Source of the DNA: an uncultured Clostridia bacterium
GTDB lineage: Bacteria > Bacillota > Clostridia > Lachnospirales > Bianqueaceae
Length of the DNA stretch: 57,172 nt
Assembly (NCBI GenBank): GCA_944383515.1
Contig: CALWPV010000069.1
Span: 1-57,172, forward strand
Direction of reading: 5' to 3'
Below are positions 1 through 7,306 of this stretch, piece by piece. The notes under the pieces are model-generated. The model did not search any database. It saw only the letters and a program-made list of their open reading frames with translations, and was not told the DNA's origin. The first letter of the stretch is position 1; each line of letters opens with the position of its first letter. The position numbers and the translations under genes are program-made.

Positions 1-2
1 GG

Positions 3-1496
3 TTTGCGCATTATGATTACTGGGAAGATCGCGTGCGACGTTCTATTTTAATTGATTCGGGCGCCGATATGCTGATTTACGGCATGGCCGAGCGGGCTAC
101 CAAGGAGGTTTGCCGGCGCCTTAGCGCGGGCGAGCGCCTGTCGCAGATTCATGGCGTTCCGGGCACTTGTTATCTGAGCCCGGAGCTGCCAGAGCATGTT
201 ATGGAAATTCCCGGGTATGACGAAGTGGCTGCCGATAAAAAGGTGTATGCTCAGTGCTTTGCCACGCAGTATTTAGAGCAAGACCCCATTCGCGGCCGCA
301 GTTTGGGGCAAAAACATGGGAATCAGTATGTGATCGTGGAAAAGCCGGCCATGCCGCTAGATCGCCAGGAGCTGGACGAGCTGAGCCGGCTGCATTATGA
401 ACGCACCTGGCACCCGGATTACGATAAGGCAGGCGGTATCGCGGCGCTGCAAGAAGTTAAGTTTTCCATTACCGCCAACCGCGGCTGCTTTGGGGAATGT
501 GCGTTTTGCGCGCTCACGTTTCACCAGGGGCGCATCGTGCAGTCGCGCTCGGTGGAGTCCATTGTCGAAGAAGCAAAGGAGCTTACGAAGCTCCCTGATT
601 TTAAAGGCTATATCCATGATATTGGCGGCCCAACCGCCAACTTCATGCGGCCCGCCTGCGACGCGCAGCTAAAGCGCGGTACCTGCCGGGGCAAGCGCTG
701 CCTGTCGCCCACGCCCTGTAGCCAGCTGAAGGTCGATCACAGCGAGTATTTAAAAGCGTTAGAGGCTGTACGGCGCCTGCCGGGAGTTAAAAAAGTGTTT
801 GTCCGCTCCGGCGTGCGCTTCGACTATGCGCTGCTCGACCATTCCGACCGGTTTATACGCGAGCTCTGCCAGCACCATGTAAGCGGGCAGCTACGCGTTG
901 CGCCTGAACATGTGGCGCACGGCGTGCTTTCGCTCATGGGCAAGCCGGACTGTCAGGTGTTCAACCGGTTTGAACAGATGTTTTACGACATTAACAAAAA
1001 GCTGGGAAAAGATCAATACATAGTTTCTTATTTTATGTCCAGCCATCCCGGCAGCACGCTGCGCGAAGCCGTACAGCTCGCAGAATACATGCGCGATCAC
1101 CATATTAACCCCAAACAGGTACAGGATTTTTACCCCACGCCGGGAACGCGCGCAACCACCATGTACTACACAGGCTACGATCCGCTCACCATGCAGCGCG
1201 TCTACGTTCCTAAAACGTATGAAGAAAAAGCCATGCAGCGGGCGCTGCTCCAATACCGCGATCCTAAAAACTACGCGCTGGTGCGTAAAGCCCTGCGCCT
1301 AGCTCACCGCGAAGACTTAATCGGCTATGATCGGCGCTGTTTAGTACCGCCAGAGCCCGCAGAGCGGGAAAAAGGAAACAGACGCCGCCCTGGCGGCGCG
1401 GCGCAGAGGCCGGCTTCTAAAAGCGCGGCCGCTCCCCAAGGAAAGAAGACGCCGCGGTACGCCAAAAAGAAAAGGTTGCAATCTGGTAAAAAGTAA
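3..1496 (+). CDS. YgiQ family radical SAM protein (5' end outside the window)
   Basis: This is the C-terminal 497 residues or so of a UPF0313/YgiQ radical SAM protein. The frame is open from the first bases, and the residues before the first possible GTG (33) read HYDYWEDRVRRS, which fits the family, so the true start lies upstream. The radical SAM cysteines follow a C-x3-C-x2-C pattern encoded at 486-488, 498-500 and 507-509 (CFGECAFC) and should hold a 4Fe-4S cluster. A second Cys-rich stretch (CRGKRCLSPTPC) follows. The last 50 residues are a Lys/Arg/Pro-rich tail. The reaction and substrate of the family are not established. The promoter of fba lies inside the 3' end of this gene. Confidence 0.9.
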   Translation, partial: FAHYDYWEDRVRRSILIDSGADMLIYGMAERATKEVCRRLSAGERLSQIHGVPGTCYLSPELPEHVMEIPGYDEVAADKKVYAQCFATQYLEQDPIRGRSLGQKHGNQYVIVEKPAMPLDRQELDELSRLHYERTWHPDYDKAGGIAALQEVKFSITANRGCFGECAFCALTFHQGRIVQSRSVESIVEEAKELTKLPDFKGYIHDIGGPTANFMRPACDAQLKRGTCRGKRCLSPTPCSQLKVDHSEYLKALEAVRRLPGVKKVFVRSGVRFDYALLDHSDRFIRELCQHHVSGQLRVAPEHVAHGVLSLMGKPDCQVFNRFEQMFYDINKKLGKDQYIVSYFMSSHPGSTLREAVQLAEYMRDHHINPKQVQDFYPTPGTRATTMYYTGYDPLTMQRVYVPKTYEEKAMQRALLQYRDPKNYALVRKALRLAHREDLIGYDRRCLVPPEPAEREKGNRRRPGGAAQRPASKSAAAPQGKKTPRYAKKKRLQSGKK

Positions 1497-1504
1497 CTTA
1501 TAAT
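1476..1504 (+). promoter_or_regulatory. Sigma-A type promoter for fba
   Basis: TTGCAA (1476-1481) and TATAAT (1499-1504) are separated by exactly 17 bp. The -35 box lies within the final codons of the YgiQ gene, and the expected start site is about 50 nt before the fba start codon. No terminator is visible between the two genes. Confidence 0.75.
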
Positions 1505-1563
1505 ATTGATTTAGAACATAAGGCAGTGATGCTTTATTAATACAACGATTAGGAGGAATCAAC

Positions 1564-2427
1564 ATGCTAGTATCTGCAGCTGAAATGCTAAAGAAAGCAA
1601 AAGCAGGCCATTATGCCGTTGGCCAGTTTAACATTAACAATTTGGAGTGGACCAAAATGATTCTGCAGGCCGCAGAAGAAAATAAGTCCCCGGTTATTTT
1701 AGGTGTATCTGAGGGCGCCGGCAAATATATGACCGGTTTCAAAACCGTAGCCGCTATGGTATCGGCCATGGTAGAGGAAATGGGCATTACCGTGCCGGTA
1801 GCGCTGCATCTGGATCATGGCAGCTATGAAGGCGCCAAGAAATGCATTGAGGCCGGTTTCTCGTCGGTTATGTTCGACGGCTCTCATTATGATATTGAGG
1901 AAAATATTCAAAAAACCCGCGAGATTATTGAGCTTGCTCACAGCCAGGGTATTTCTGTAGAGGCTGAAGTAGGCGCCATTGGCGGCGAGGAAGACGGCGT
2001 TGTTGGCGGCGGCGAAGTGGCCGATCCGGAAGAGTGCAAACAAATTGCCGATCTGGGCGTTGACATGCTGGCAGCCGGTATTGGTAACATTCATGGCGTA
2101 TATCCTGAAAACTGGCAGGGCCTGAACTTTGACGTGCTGGCTAAAATTCAGGAGAAAACGGGGGCTATGCCTCTGGTTCTGCACGGCGGTACCGGTATTC
2201 CGGACGACATGATTAAACAGGCGATCGACCTGGGCGTTTCTAAGATCAATGTTAACACGGAGTGTCAGCTGGTATTTGCCGCGGCAACCCGCGAATATAT
2301 TGAGGCCGGTAAAGATCAGCAGGGTAAAGGCTTTGATCCTCGTAAACTGTTAGCGCCCGGCGCAGCAGCGATTAAGGACAAAGTTACCGAGAAAATGCAG
2401 CTCTTCGGATCTGTCGGCAAGGCTTGA
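1564..2427 (+). CDS. fba: Class II fructose-bisphosphate aldolase
   Basis: This zinc-dependent aldolase interconverts fructose-1,6-bisphosphate with dihydroxyacetone phosphate and glyceraldehyde-3-phosphate in cytoplasmic glycolysis and gluconeogenesis. The 287-residue length is normal for the short class II form. The motif ALHLDHGS supplies the catalytic Asp84 and zinc ligand His85. Further metal and phosphate sites are in AEVGAIGG, AAGIGNIHG, LVLHGGTGI and the C-terminal VSKINVNTE. An AGGAGG-type site (around 1551) sits 7 nt before ATG. It has its own promoter and is followed with a 4-base overlap by a DUF1294 gene. A tagatose-bisphosphate aldolase cannot be excluded by eye, but the glycolytic enzyme is more likely. 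Confidence 0.93.
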   Translation: MLVSAAEMLKKAKAGHYAVGQFNINNLEWTKMILQAAEENKSPVILGVSEGAGKYMTGFKTVAAMVSAMVEEMGITVPVALHLDHGSYEGAKKCIEAGFSSVMFDGSHYDIEENIQKTREIIELAHSQGISVEAEVGAIGGEEDGVVGGGEVADPEECKQIADLGVDMLAAGIGNIHGVYPENWQGLNFDVLAKIQEKTGAMPLVLHGGTGIPDDMIKQAIDLGVSKINVNTECQLVFAAATREYIEAGKDQQGKGFDPRKLLAPGAAAIKDKVTEKMQLFGSVGKA

Positions 2428-2729
2428 TTGTCACAGCTTCGGCTTTCTGGCGGCAGCCGTGGTTTTGGATCTGCGTGTATGGCGCTGCGATCAATCTGCT
2501 GGGTCTGATCTGTTTTGGCGTTGATAAGCAGAGGGCCCGGAAAGGGCGATGGCGCATTCCGGAGCGGCGCCTAATCGGGATTGCCGCTTTAGGCGGCAGC
2601 CTGGGGTGTCTGCTGGGCATGTACTGCTTTCACCATAAGACCAGGCATTTGAAATTTACCCTTGGGGTGCCGCTGATACTAGGAGTTCAGGTGCTGCTTA
2701 TAGCGGCTCTCTGTTACTTATGGCATTAA
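2424..2729 (+). CDS. DUF1294 family small membrane protein
   Basis: This 101-residue protein carries the DUF1294 signature: an N-terminal hydrophobic segment with NLLGLICFGVDK, then the basic stretch RKGRWRIPERRL, a glycine-rich membrane segment, HKTRHLKF and a last hydrophobic helix. Three membrane segments are likely, at about residues 12-29, 46-65 and 79-98. The function of the family is unknown. The proposed start is a TTG that overlaps the fba stop codon, which suggests translational coupling. There is no strong ribosome binding site, so the exact start is less sure than the gene. Confidence 0.82.
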   Translation: MIVTASAFWRQPWFWICVYGAAINLLGLICFGVDKQRARKGRWRIPERRLIGIAALGGSLGCLLGMYCFHHKTRHLKFTLGVPLILGVQVLLIAALCYLWH

Positions 2730-2733
2730 AAAG

Positions 2734-2779
2734 CGCCGCTCTACCCAGGAAAACTTCCTGAGTCGAGCGGCGTATTTTT
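2734..2779. terminator. Bidirectional terminator between DUF1294 and XRE genes
   Basis: CGCCGCTC (2734-2741) pairs with GAGCGGCG (2765-2772). The stem is flanked by A residues on the left and by TATTTTTATTT on the right, so it can stop transcription from both converging units. Confidence 0.8.
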
Positions 2780-3137
2780 ATTTGTCTTTCGCCTCGCCTT
2801 CCGTTTCGTCCGAGCGCAGCTGATCGCGGCGCTGCTTCCAGCGCAAGAAGAGTATGTATTCATTAACCAAGGCTCGGTGCTCCCGGTCCATCGATTTCAT
2901 GTAGCAAAAGCGGCTGGGGCAGGAGCTTTCCTGCCTTACCGGATTGTCCAGCAAATAATCCAGCGAGACGCGAAATGTTTTCGCAATGTCAATTAAAATT
3001 TGCTGGTTTTTAGGAAAGCGATCGTCTGTCTCATAATAGCCCACCACGCGGGCCGATACATGAATCTTTTGTCCCAACTGCTCCTGGCTCATGCCGGCTT
3101 CCAGCCGTAACGTACGAAGCCGATTACCAAATGTCAT
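2778..3137 (-). CDS. XRE family helix-turn-helix transcriptional regulator
   Basis: This is a 119-residue DNA-binding protein. An HTH_3/Cro-CI type domain fills residues 1-62, with the helices around MSQEQLGQKIHVSARVVGYYE and the following YLLDNP end. The C-terminal half is charged and has no recognisable ligand domain. It starts with an ATGA overlap on the upstream flavin reductase gene and has its own site, AAGGAGG, so the two are co-transcribed. It may regulate its own operon, but no operator was identified. Confidence 0.85.
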   Translation of the reverse strand: MTFGNRLRTLRLEAGMSQEQLGQKIHVSARVVGYYETDDRFPKNQQILIDIAKTFRVSLDYLLDNPVRQESSCPSRFCYMKSMDREHRALVNEYILFLRWKQRRDQLRSDETEGEAKDK

Positions 3138-3772
3138 ATGCGCTTACCTCCTTTAGCGATTCTGGGCCTAACTTGCGGCCTAGGCGAAACCGGCGCTTTT
3201 TTGCGCACAGAAAATCCAAAGCGTCCCAGGGCTTTTCCCAGTTCATAGTACATGCCGTGAGAATAGGCAACCAGATGCGCCCGGTCCAAATGCAGCCGTC
3301 CGCTGCTATCTAGCAGGGATTCGTCCACTCTAACGGCGGTAATATGAGCCAAAAACATATCATGGGAGCCCAGCGGTAGTTGCTGGGTAACCTTACATTC
3401 CAGGTTTACAGGGCTTTCGGCAATGAGCGGCGCGTCAACGGTTGCCGCGCGCTGCGCGGTAATAGGGTAGCGCTCAAATTTATGAACGTCGCGCCCGGAG
3501 AGTACGCCGCAGGCGTCGGCAACGGATGCCAGAGAGGCGGTGGTCAGGTTAATAACAAATTCGCCGGTTTCTTTTATTATGGCATGAGAATGCCGGGAAG
3601 GACGGATAGAAACATAGGTCATGGCCGGATCGGAACAGACGGTACCGGTCCAGGCGACGGTAATAATATTACAGCCGGTTTCGTCGCCGGGGGAGTGATA
3701 GCGGCCGCACGATACCATAACGGCCGGAACAGGATACAGCATATTGCCGGGTTTCCAAATGAGTTTACTCAT
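3134..3772 (-). CDS. Flavin reductase family protein (FMN-binding split barrel)
   Basis: This 212-residue protein resembles the flavin reductase-like FMN-binding domain family. The features are KPGNMLYPVPAVMVSCG near the N-terminus, then NIITVAWTGTVCSDPAMTYVSIRPSRHSHAII, and TGEFVINL. Such proteins bind FMN and act as NAD(P)H:flavin reductases or small electron carriers. The start at 3772 is chosen because TGGAGG lies just upstream; longer in-frame starts run through that site. The last 25 residues are basic. A TATAAT-like -10 box is visible on the minus strand at about 3828-3833, with a weak -35. The gene leads the operon with the XRE regulator. Confidence 0.85.
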   Translation of the reverse strand: MSKLIWKPGNMLYPVPAVMVSCGRYHSPGDETGCNIITVAWTGTVCSDPAMTYVSIRPSRHSHAIIKETGEFVINLTTASLASVADACGVLSGRDVHKFERYPITAQRAATVDAPLIAESPVNLECKVTQQLPLGSHDMFLAHITAVRVDESLLDSSGRLHLDRAHLVAYSHGMYYELGKALGRFGFSVRKKAPVSPRPQVRPRIAKGGKRI

Positions 3773-3877
3773 GATTACCTCCATTCCGAAGCAGCAGCGC
3801 AAGCATGCGCCCGGGTTCTTTGTTAGCATTATATCAAAAAAATAAGGGAGACTCCAGAGGAATTTTTGAAAAATGTC

Positions 3878-3906
3878 TTGCATGAAAAAAAAGCCTATGC
3901 TATAAT
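3878..3906 (+). promoter_or_regulatory. Promoter for rpmE
   Basis: TTGCAT (3878-3883) and TATAAT (3901-3906) have a 17-bp spacer. The promoter is divergent from the flavin reductase unit. Confidence 0.75.
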
Positions 3907-3972
3907 ACATGAAGTGCTTTTTGGTCGGCAATCAAACTGCGCAAATATCCCAAGAAAGAGGTGAATCCCCTA

Positions 3973-4176
3973 ATGAAGCAAGGAATTCATCCTGAATATT
4001 TTCAGGCTAAAGTAAAGTGCCATTGCGGTAATGAGTTCACAGTTGGTTCTACTGTTCCGGAAATCACGGTAGAAATCTGCTCGAAATGCCACCCGTTCTA
4101 TACCGGTACGCAGAAGTCCGTTGCGGCTCGCGGTCGTGTAGAGAAGTTCAACCGCAAATACAACATGGGCAACTAA
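3973..4176 (+). CDS. rpmE: 50S ribosomal protein bL31, zinc-binding (C+) form
   Basis: The 67-residue product [10 protein letters not shown]... is a bL31 ribosomal protein. Cys16, Cys18, Cys36 and Cys39 (CHC and CSKC) form the zinc site of the C+ form. C- paralogues, induced on zinc limitation in related bacteria, lack these residues. ATG 3973 is chosen over the in-frame GTG at 3961 because bL31 proteins begin MKxxIHP and because AGAGGTG at about 3955-3961 serves as its ribosome binding site. A short hairpin follows the gene. Confidence 0.95.
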   Translation: MKQGIHPEYFQAKVKCHCGNEFTVGSTVPEITVEICSKCHPFYTGTQKSVAARGRVEKFNRKYNMGN

Positions 4177-4219
4177 TCGTGCCCTTTCTGCCAGTGGCAG
4201 ATCAACACACAAACATTAT

Positions 4220-4256
4220 AACCGGCTGGAGCAAGGCGCTTCAGCCGGTTATTTCA
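4220..4256 (+). terminator. Probable weak terminator after rpmE
   Basis: AACCGGCTG (4220-4228) pairs with CAGCCGGTT (4242-4250) and is followed by ATTTCAT. The T tract is short, so read-through into the DUF1385 gene is likely. Confidence 0.5.
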
Positions 4257-4269
4257 TAGGAGAAGAAAA

Positions 4270-5235
4270 ATGAACGATCAGGCAAGACCTTCCATTGGCG
4301 GTCAAGCGGTTATGGAAGGCGTTATGATGAATGGACGCAGTCACTATGCAGTGGCTGTGCGTAAGACCGATGGATCGATTGAGGCCGCTTTATTTGACCA
4401 TGGGTCTATGACGGAGCGGCACAAGATTTTATCTTGGCCGCTGATTCGCGGGGTGATCCGTTTTGCCGAATCACTCATTGTCGGCATGAAAACGCTCACC
4501 TATTCAGCCGATTTCTTTATGGAAGAAGAGGAAGAAGAAAAAAAAGAGCCCAAAGGAAAGCTGGGGCGCTGGTGGCAGGAGCATGGCGATTCTATTACCA
4601 TGGGCATTACTATGGTTCTTGCCGTTTTGCTGTGTCTGGGTTTGTTTGTCGCGCTGCCGGTAGCGATTTCGCGGTTTTTGTATACGTATATTCCCAGCAC
4701 ATATGTTATGGGTATTGTCGAAGGGATTGTGCGCATGCTCTTGTTTTTGCTTTATATGGTTTTAATTGCCAAAATGAAAGACATTCAGCGTACTTTTGAA
4801 TACCATGGCGCCGAGCATAAAGTTATCAATTGTTTTGAGGCGGGGCTTCCGCTCACGGTAGAAAACGTTAAAACCTGCAGCCGTTTTAATAAACGGTGTG
4901 GCACCAGCTTTATATTTATTATTATGCTGCTGAGTATTTTATTGAATGCCTTTATTCAAGTGACCAATCCGGGACTGCGCTTTTTATGTCATTTAGCGCT
5001 GATTCCAGTTATTGCCGGCGCGTCGTATGAAGTTTTAAAATTTTCGGCCCGGTCGAAGTCTAAGATTATCGATTGGCTGGTTTCTCCGGGGCTTATGATT
5101 CAGCGGATTACTACAAACGAGCCCGACGATCAGGAAATAGAGGTAGCGATTGCCTCTGTTAAAACGCTCTTAGAGAAGGAGCATCCGCAGTTAATTCCGG
5201 AATGCTTCGGCGAGGAAAACCTTTATGAAGCCTGA
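4270..5235 (+). CDS. DUF1385 family integral membrane protein
   Basis: This 321-residue protein begins with the DUF1385 signature PSIGGQAVMEGVMMNGR. The family is widespread in Firmicutes, lies next to prmC and prfA in many genomes, and has no known biochemical role. An acidic and Lys-rich stretch (residues about 82-93, EEEEEEKKEPKGK) precedes a first pair of membrane helices (about 112-133 and 145-170). The family motif FEYHGAEHKVINCFE comes next, and another pair of helices lies around 216-255. AGGAG lies just before ATG. Its end overlaps prmC by 11 nt, indicating co-transcription with the release-factor genes. Confidence 0.88.
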   Translation: MNDQARPSIGGQAVMEGVMMNGRSHYAVAVRKTDGSIEAALFDHGSMTERHKILSWPLIRGVIRFAESLIVGMKTLTYSADFFMEEEEEEKKEPKGKLGRWWQEHGDSITMGITMVLAVLLCLGLFVALPVAISRFLYTYIPSTYVMGIVEGIVRMLLFLLYMVLIAKMKDIQRTFEYHGAEHKVINCFEAGLPLTVENVKTCSRFNKRCGTSFIFIIMLLSILLNAFIQVTNPGLRFLCHLALIPVIAGASYEVLKFSARSKSKIIDWLVSPGLMIQRITTNEPDDQEIEVAIASVKTLLEKEHPQLIPECFGEENLYEA

Positions 5236-6091
5236 AGGAGAGAAAATTACGCTGCGGCAGCTGCTTGCGGAAGGACAAAGCGCGCTGAGCGGCGAAGACG
5301 CGCAGCTGGAGGCCTGGCTTTTATTGGAGTCTGTTTTTTCGCTGGACCGCGCTGCGTTTTGGCTGCGGTGTGACGAAGCCGCCTCGCCGGAGGGCTGCCG
5401 GCAGTATCGGCAGCGGATCGCGCGCCGGCAAGCAGGTGAACCTGTTGCCTATATACTGGAAAAATGGGAGTTTATGGGCCTTCCGTTTCGGGTAAGTTCT
5501 GCGGTGCTGATTCCGCGTCCGGATACAGAAACGCTGGTAGAAGAGGTTCTTGCCTGGGCCGGGAACCGTCCGTTACAGGTACTGGACTTATGCACGGGCA
5601 GCGGATGCATTGCGGTCAGCTTGGCAAAGTATTTGCCGCAGGCATGCGTAGACGCCGCCGATATTTCGCCGGAGGCGATAAACATAGCCGGCGGCAATGC
5701 GGCGCTTAACCAAGTAACGATTTCAGTTTATCAAGGGGATTTATGGGAAGCGGTGCCGGCGGGCCGGCAATATGACGTAATTACAGCGAATCCTCCCTAT
5801 ATTGACGAGGAAGAGATGAAGCAGCTGAGCCGGGATGTGCGAGAGTATGAACCGCGCCTGGCGCTGGACGGCGGGGCAGACGGATTAACATTCTACCGGC
5901 GGCTGGCGGCGGAATCGGGACGCTTTTTAAAGCCGGCGGGCCGGGCGTTTTGGGAAATTGGCTATCGGCAGGCGGCTGCGGTAACGGAATTGGCGCGGCA
6001 AGCGGGCCTGCGGGTGGTCGCTGTGAAAAAGGACTTAGCTGGTCACGACCGGGTGGTTATCGTAGAAAGAGGAAAGAATCATGGTAGATAA
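5225..6091 (+). CDS. prmC: Peptide chain release factor N5-glutamine methyltransferase
   Basis: PrmC (HemK) methylates the glutamine of the GGQ motif of release factors using S-adenosylmethionine. The 288-residue protein has an N-terminal helical domain and then a Rossmann methyltransferase domain with [13 protein letters not shown] (motif I, about 117-129) and the substrate-binding NPPYI motif at about residue 188. It overlaps the genes on both sides, DUF1385 upstream and prfA downstream. Placing the enzyme beside its substrate RF1 is the usual arrangement. Confidence 0.95.
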   Translation: MKPEGEKITLRQLLAEGQSALSGEDAQLEAWLLLESVFSLDRAAFWLRCDEAASPEGCRQYRQRIARRQAGEPVAYILEKWEFMGLPFRVSSAVLIPRPDTETLVEEVLAWAGNRPLQVLDLCTGSGCIAVSLAKYLPQACVDAADISPEAINIAGGNAALNQVTISVYQGDLWEAVPAGRQYDVITANPPYIDEEEMKQLSRDVREYEPRLALDGGADGLTFYRRLAAESGRFLKPAGRAFWEIGYRQAAAVTELARQAGLRVVAVKKDLAGHDRVVIVERGKNHGR

Positions 6092-7157
6092 ATTAAAAGA
6101 AATGGTAATACGATATGAAGAAATGGGCATTCGTCTGAATGATCCGTCGGTGATTGCCGATCAGGAGCAGTGGCAAAAGCTCATGAAGGAACATGCGTCT
6201 TTGCAGCCTTTGGTAGAGACGTATCAGGCGTATGAAAAGGCCTTAGATCAGGAGCAGGAAGCACTGGGGCTTCTTGAAAATGAGTCCGATGAAGAGCTGA
6301 AGCAGCTGGCCAAAGAAGAGCTGGAGGCCAGCTGGGAAGCAAAGGAAAAACTGCTGAATCAGCTGAAGATTTTACTGCTGCCTAAGGATCCTAATGACGA
6401 GAAAAACGTAATTATGGAAATTCGCGCCGGTGCGGGCGGCGATGAAGCGGCGCTTTTTGCCTCCGAGCTGTACCGCATGTATGGGCGCTATGCGGAGCGG
6501 CGAGGTTGGAAAACAGAGCTGGCCAGCCTCAATGAAAATGGACTGGGCGGCTTTAAGGAAGTGGTGTTTATGGTACAGGGACGCGGCGCGTATTCCCGGC
6601 TTAAGTATGAGAGCGGCGTTCACCGCGTGCAGCGCGTACCGGTAACGGAATCCGGCGGACGGATTCATACTTCAACGGTTACGGTGGCGGTGCTTCCGGA
6701 GGCGGAAGAAGTGGATGTGCAGATTGATATGAACGATATCCGGGTCGATGTGTTTCGCTCTTCGGGCCATGGCGGGCAATCAGTGAATACGACGGACTCA
6801 GCGGTACGTATTACCCATTACCCTACGGGAATTGTGGTAAGCTGCCAGGATGAAAAAAGTCAGCTGAAAAATAAGGATAAGGCGCTTAAGGTGTTAAGAG
6901 CCAGATTATATGAAATTGAGCTTAGCAAACAACAGGCGGCGGTTTCCGCGGATCGGCGCAGTCAGGTGGGAAGCGGAGATCGCAGCGAAAAAATTCGCAC
7001 CTATAATTTTCCGCAGACGCGAGTGACGGATCACCGCATTAAACTGACGACGCACCGCATGCAGGATATTTTGGACGGAGATTTAGAGGAGCTCATTGAC
7101 CGGCTAATTACCGCGGATCAGGCGGAAAAGCTGGCCAAGATGAATGATAACGAATAA
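6081..7157 (+). CDS. prfA: Peptide chain release factor 1
   Basis: RF1 reads UAA and UAG stop codons and triggers peptidyl-tRNA hydrolysis on the ribosome. The 358-residue length is normal. GGQ is at residues 231-233 in [17 protein letters not shown]. The codon-reading tripeptide is PVT in [10 protein letters not shown], the RF1 P-x-T type rather than the SPF of RF2. The N-terminal domain is a long coiled coil. The start overlaps prmC by 11 nt and is preceded by GAGGAAAG. No terminator is obvious before the next unit. Confidence 0.96.
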   Translation: MVDKLKEMVIRYEEMGIRLNDPSVIADQEQWQKLMKEHASLQPLVETYQAYEKALDQEQEALGLLENESDEELKQLAKEELEASWEAKEKLLNQLKILLLPKDPNDEKNVIMEIRAGAGGDEAALFASELYRMYGRYAERRGWKTELASLNENGLGGFKEVVFMVQGRGAYSRLKYESGVHRVQRVPVTESGGRIHTSTVTVAVLPEAEEVDVQIDMNDIRVDVFRSSGHGGQSVNTTDSAVRITHYPTGIVVSCQDEKSQLKNKDKALKVLRARLYEIELSKQQAAVSADRRSQVGSGDRSEKIRTYNFPQTRVTDHRIKLTTHRMQDILDGDLEELIDRLITADQAEKLAKMNDNE

Positions 7158-7306
7158 ATCCGGATTTCTTTTGTAAAAAAACGATGTTTTGCATAATTTT
7201 CTCTTTTCAAATGGAGAAAAATGTGGTAAGATCATACAAAGAGAAATCAAGAAGCCAAAGCGTTTGGGTTTTTCTTTCCAATATCTTGAAATAGGAGGAC
7301 ATACTT

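Noticed and set aside
3131-3313. Small plus-strand frame opposite the flavin reductase
   Set aside because: No start signal, and antisense to a well-supported gene.
7253-7282. Attenuator-like hairpin (CCAAA-GCG-TTTGG with following T-rich sequence) before the EF-G-like gene
   Set aside because: The stem has only five mostly A/T pairs, too weak to call without comparative support.
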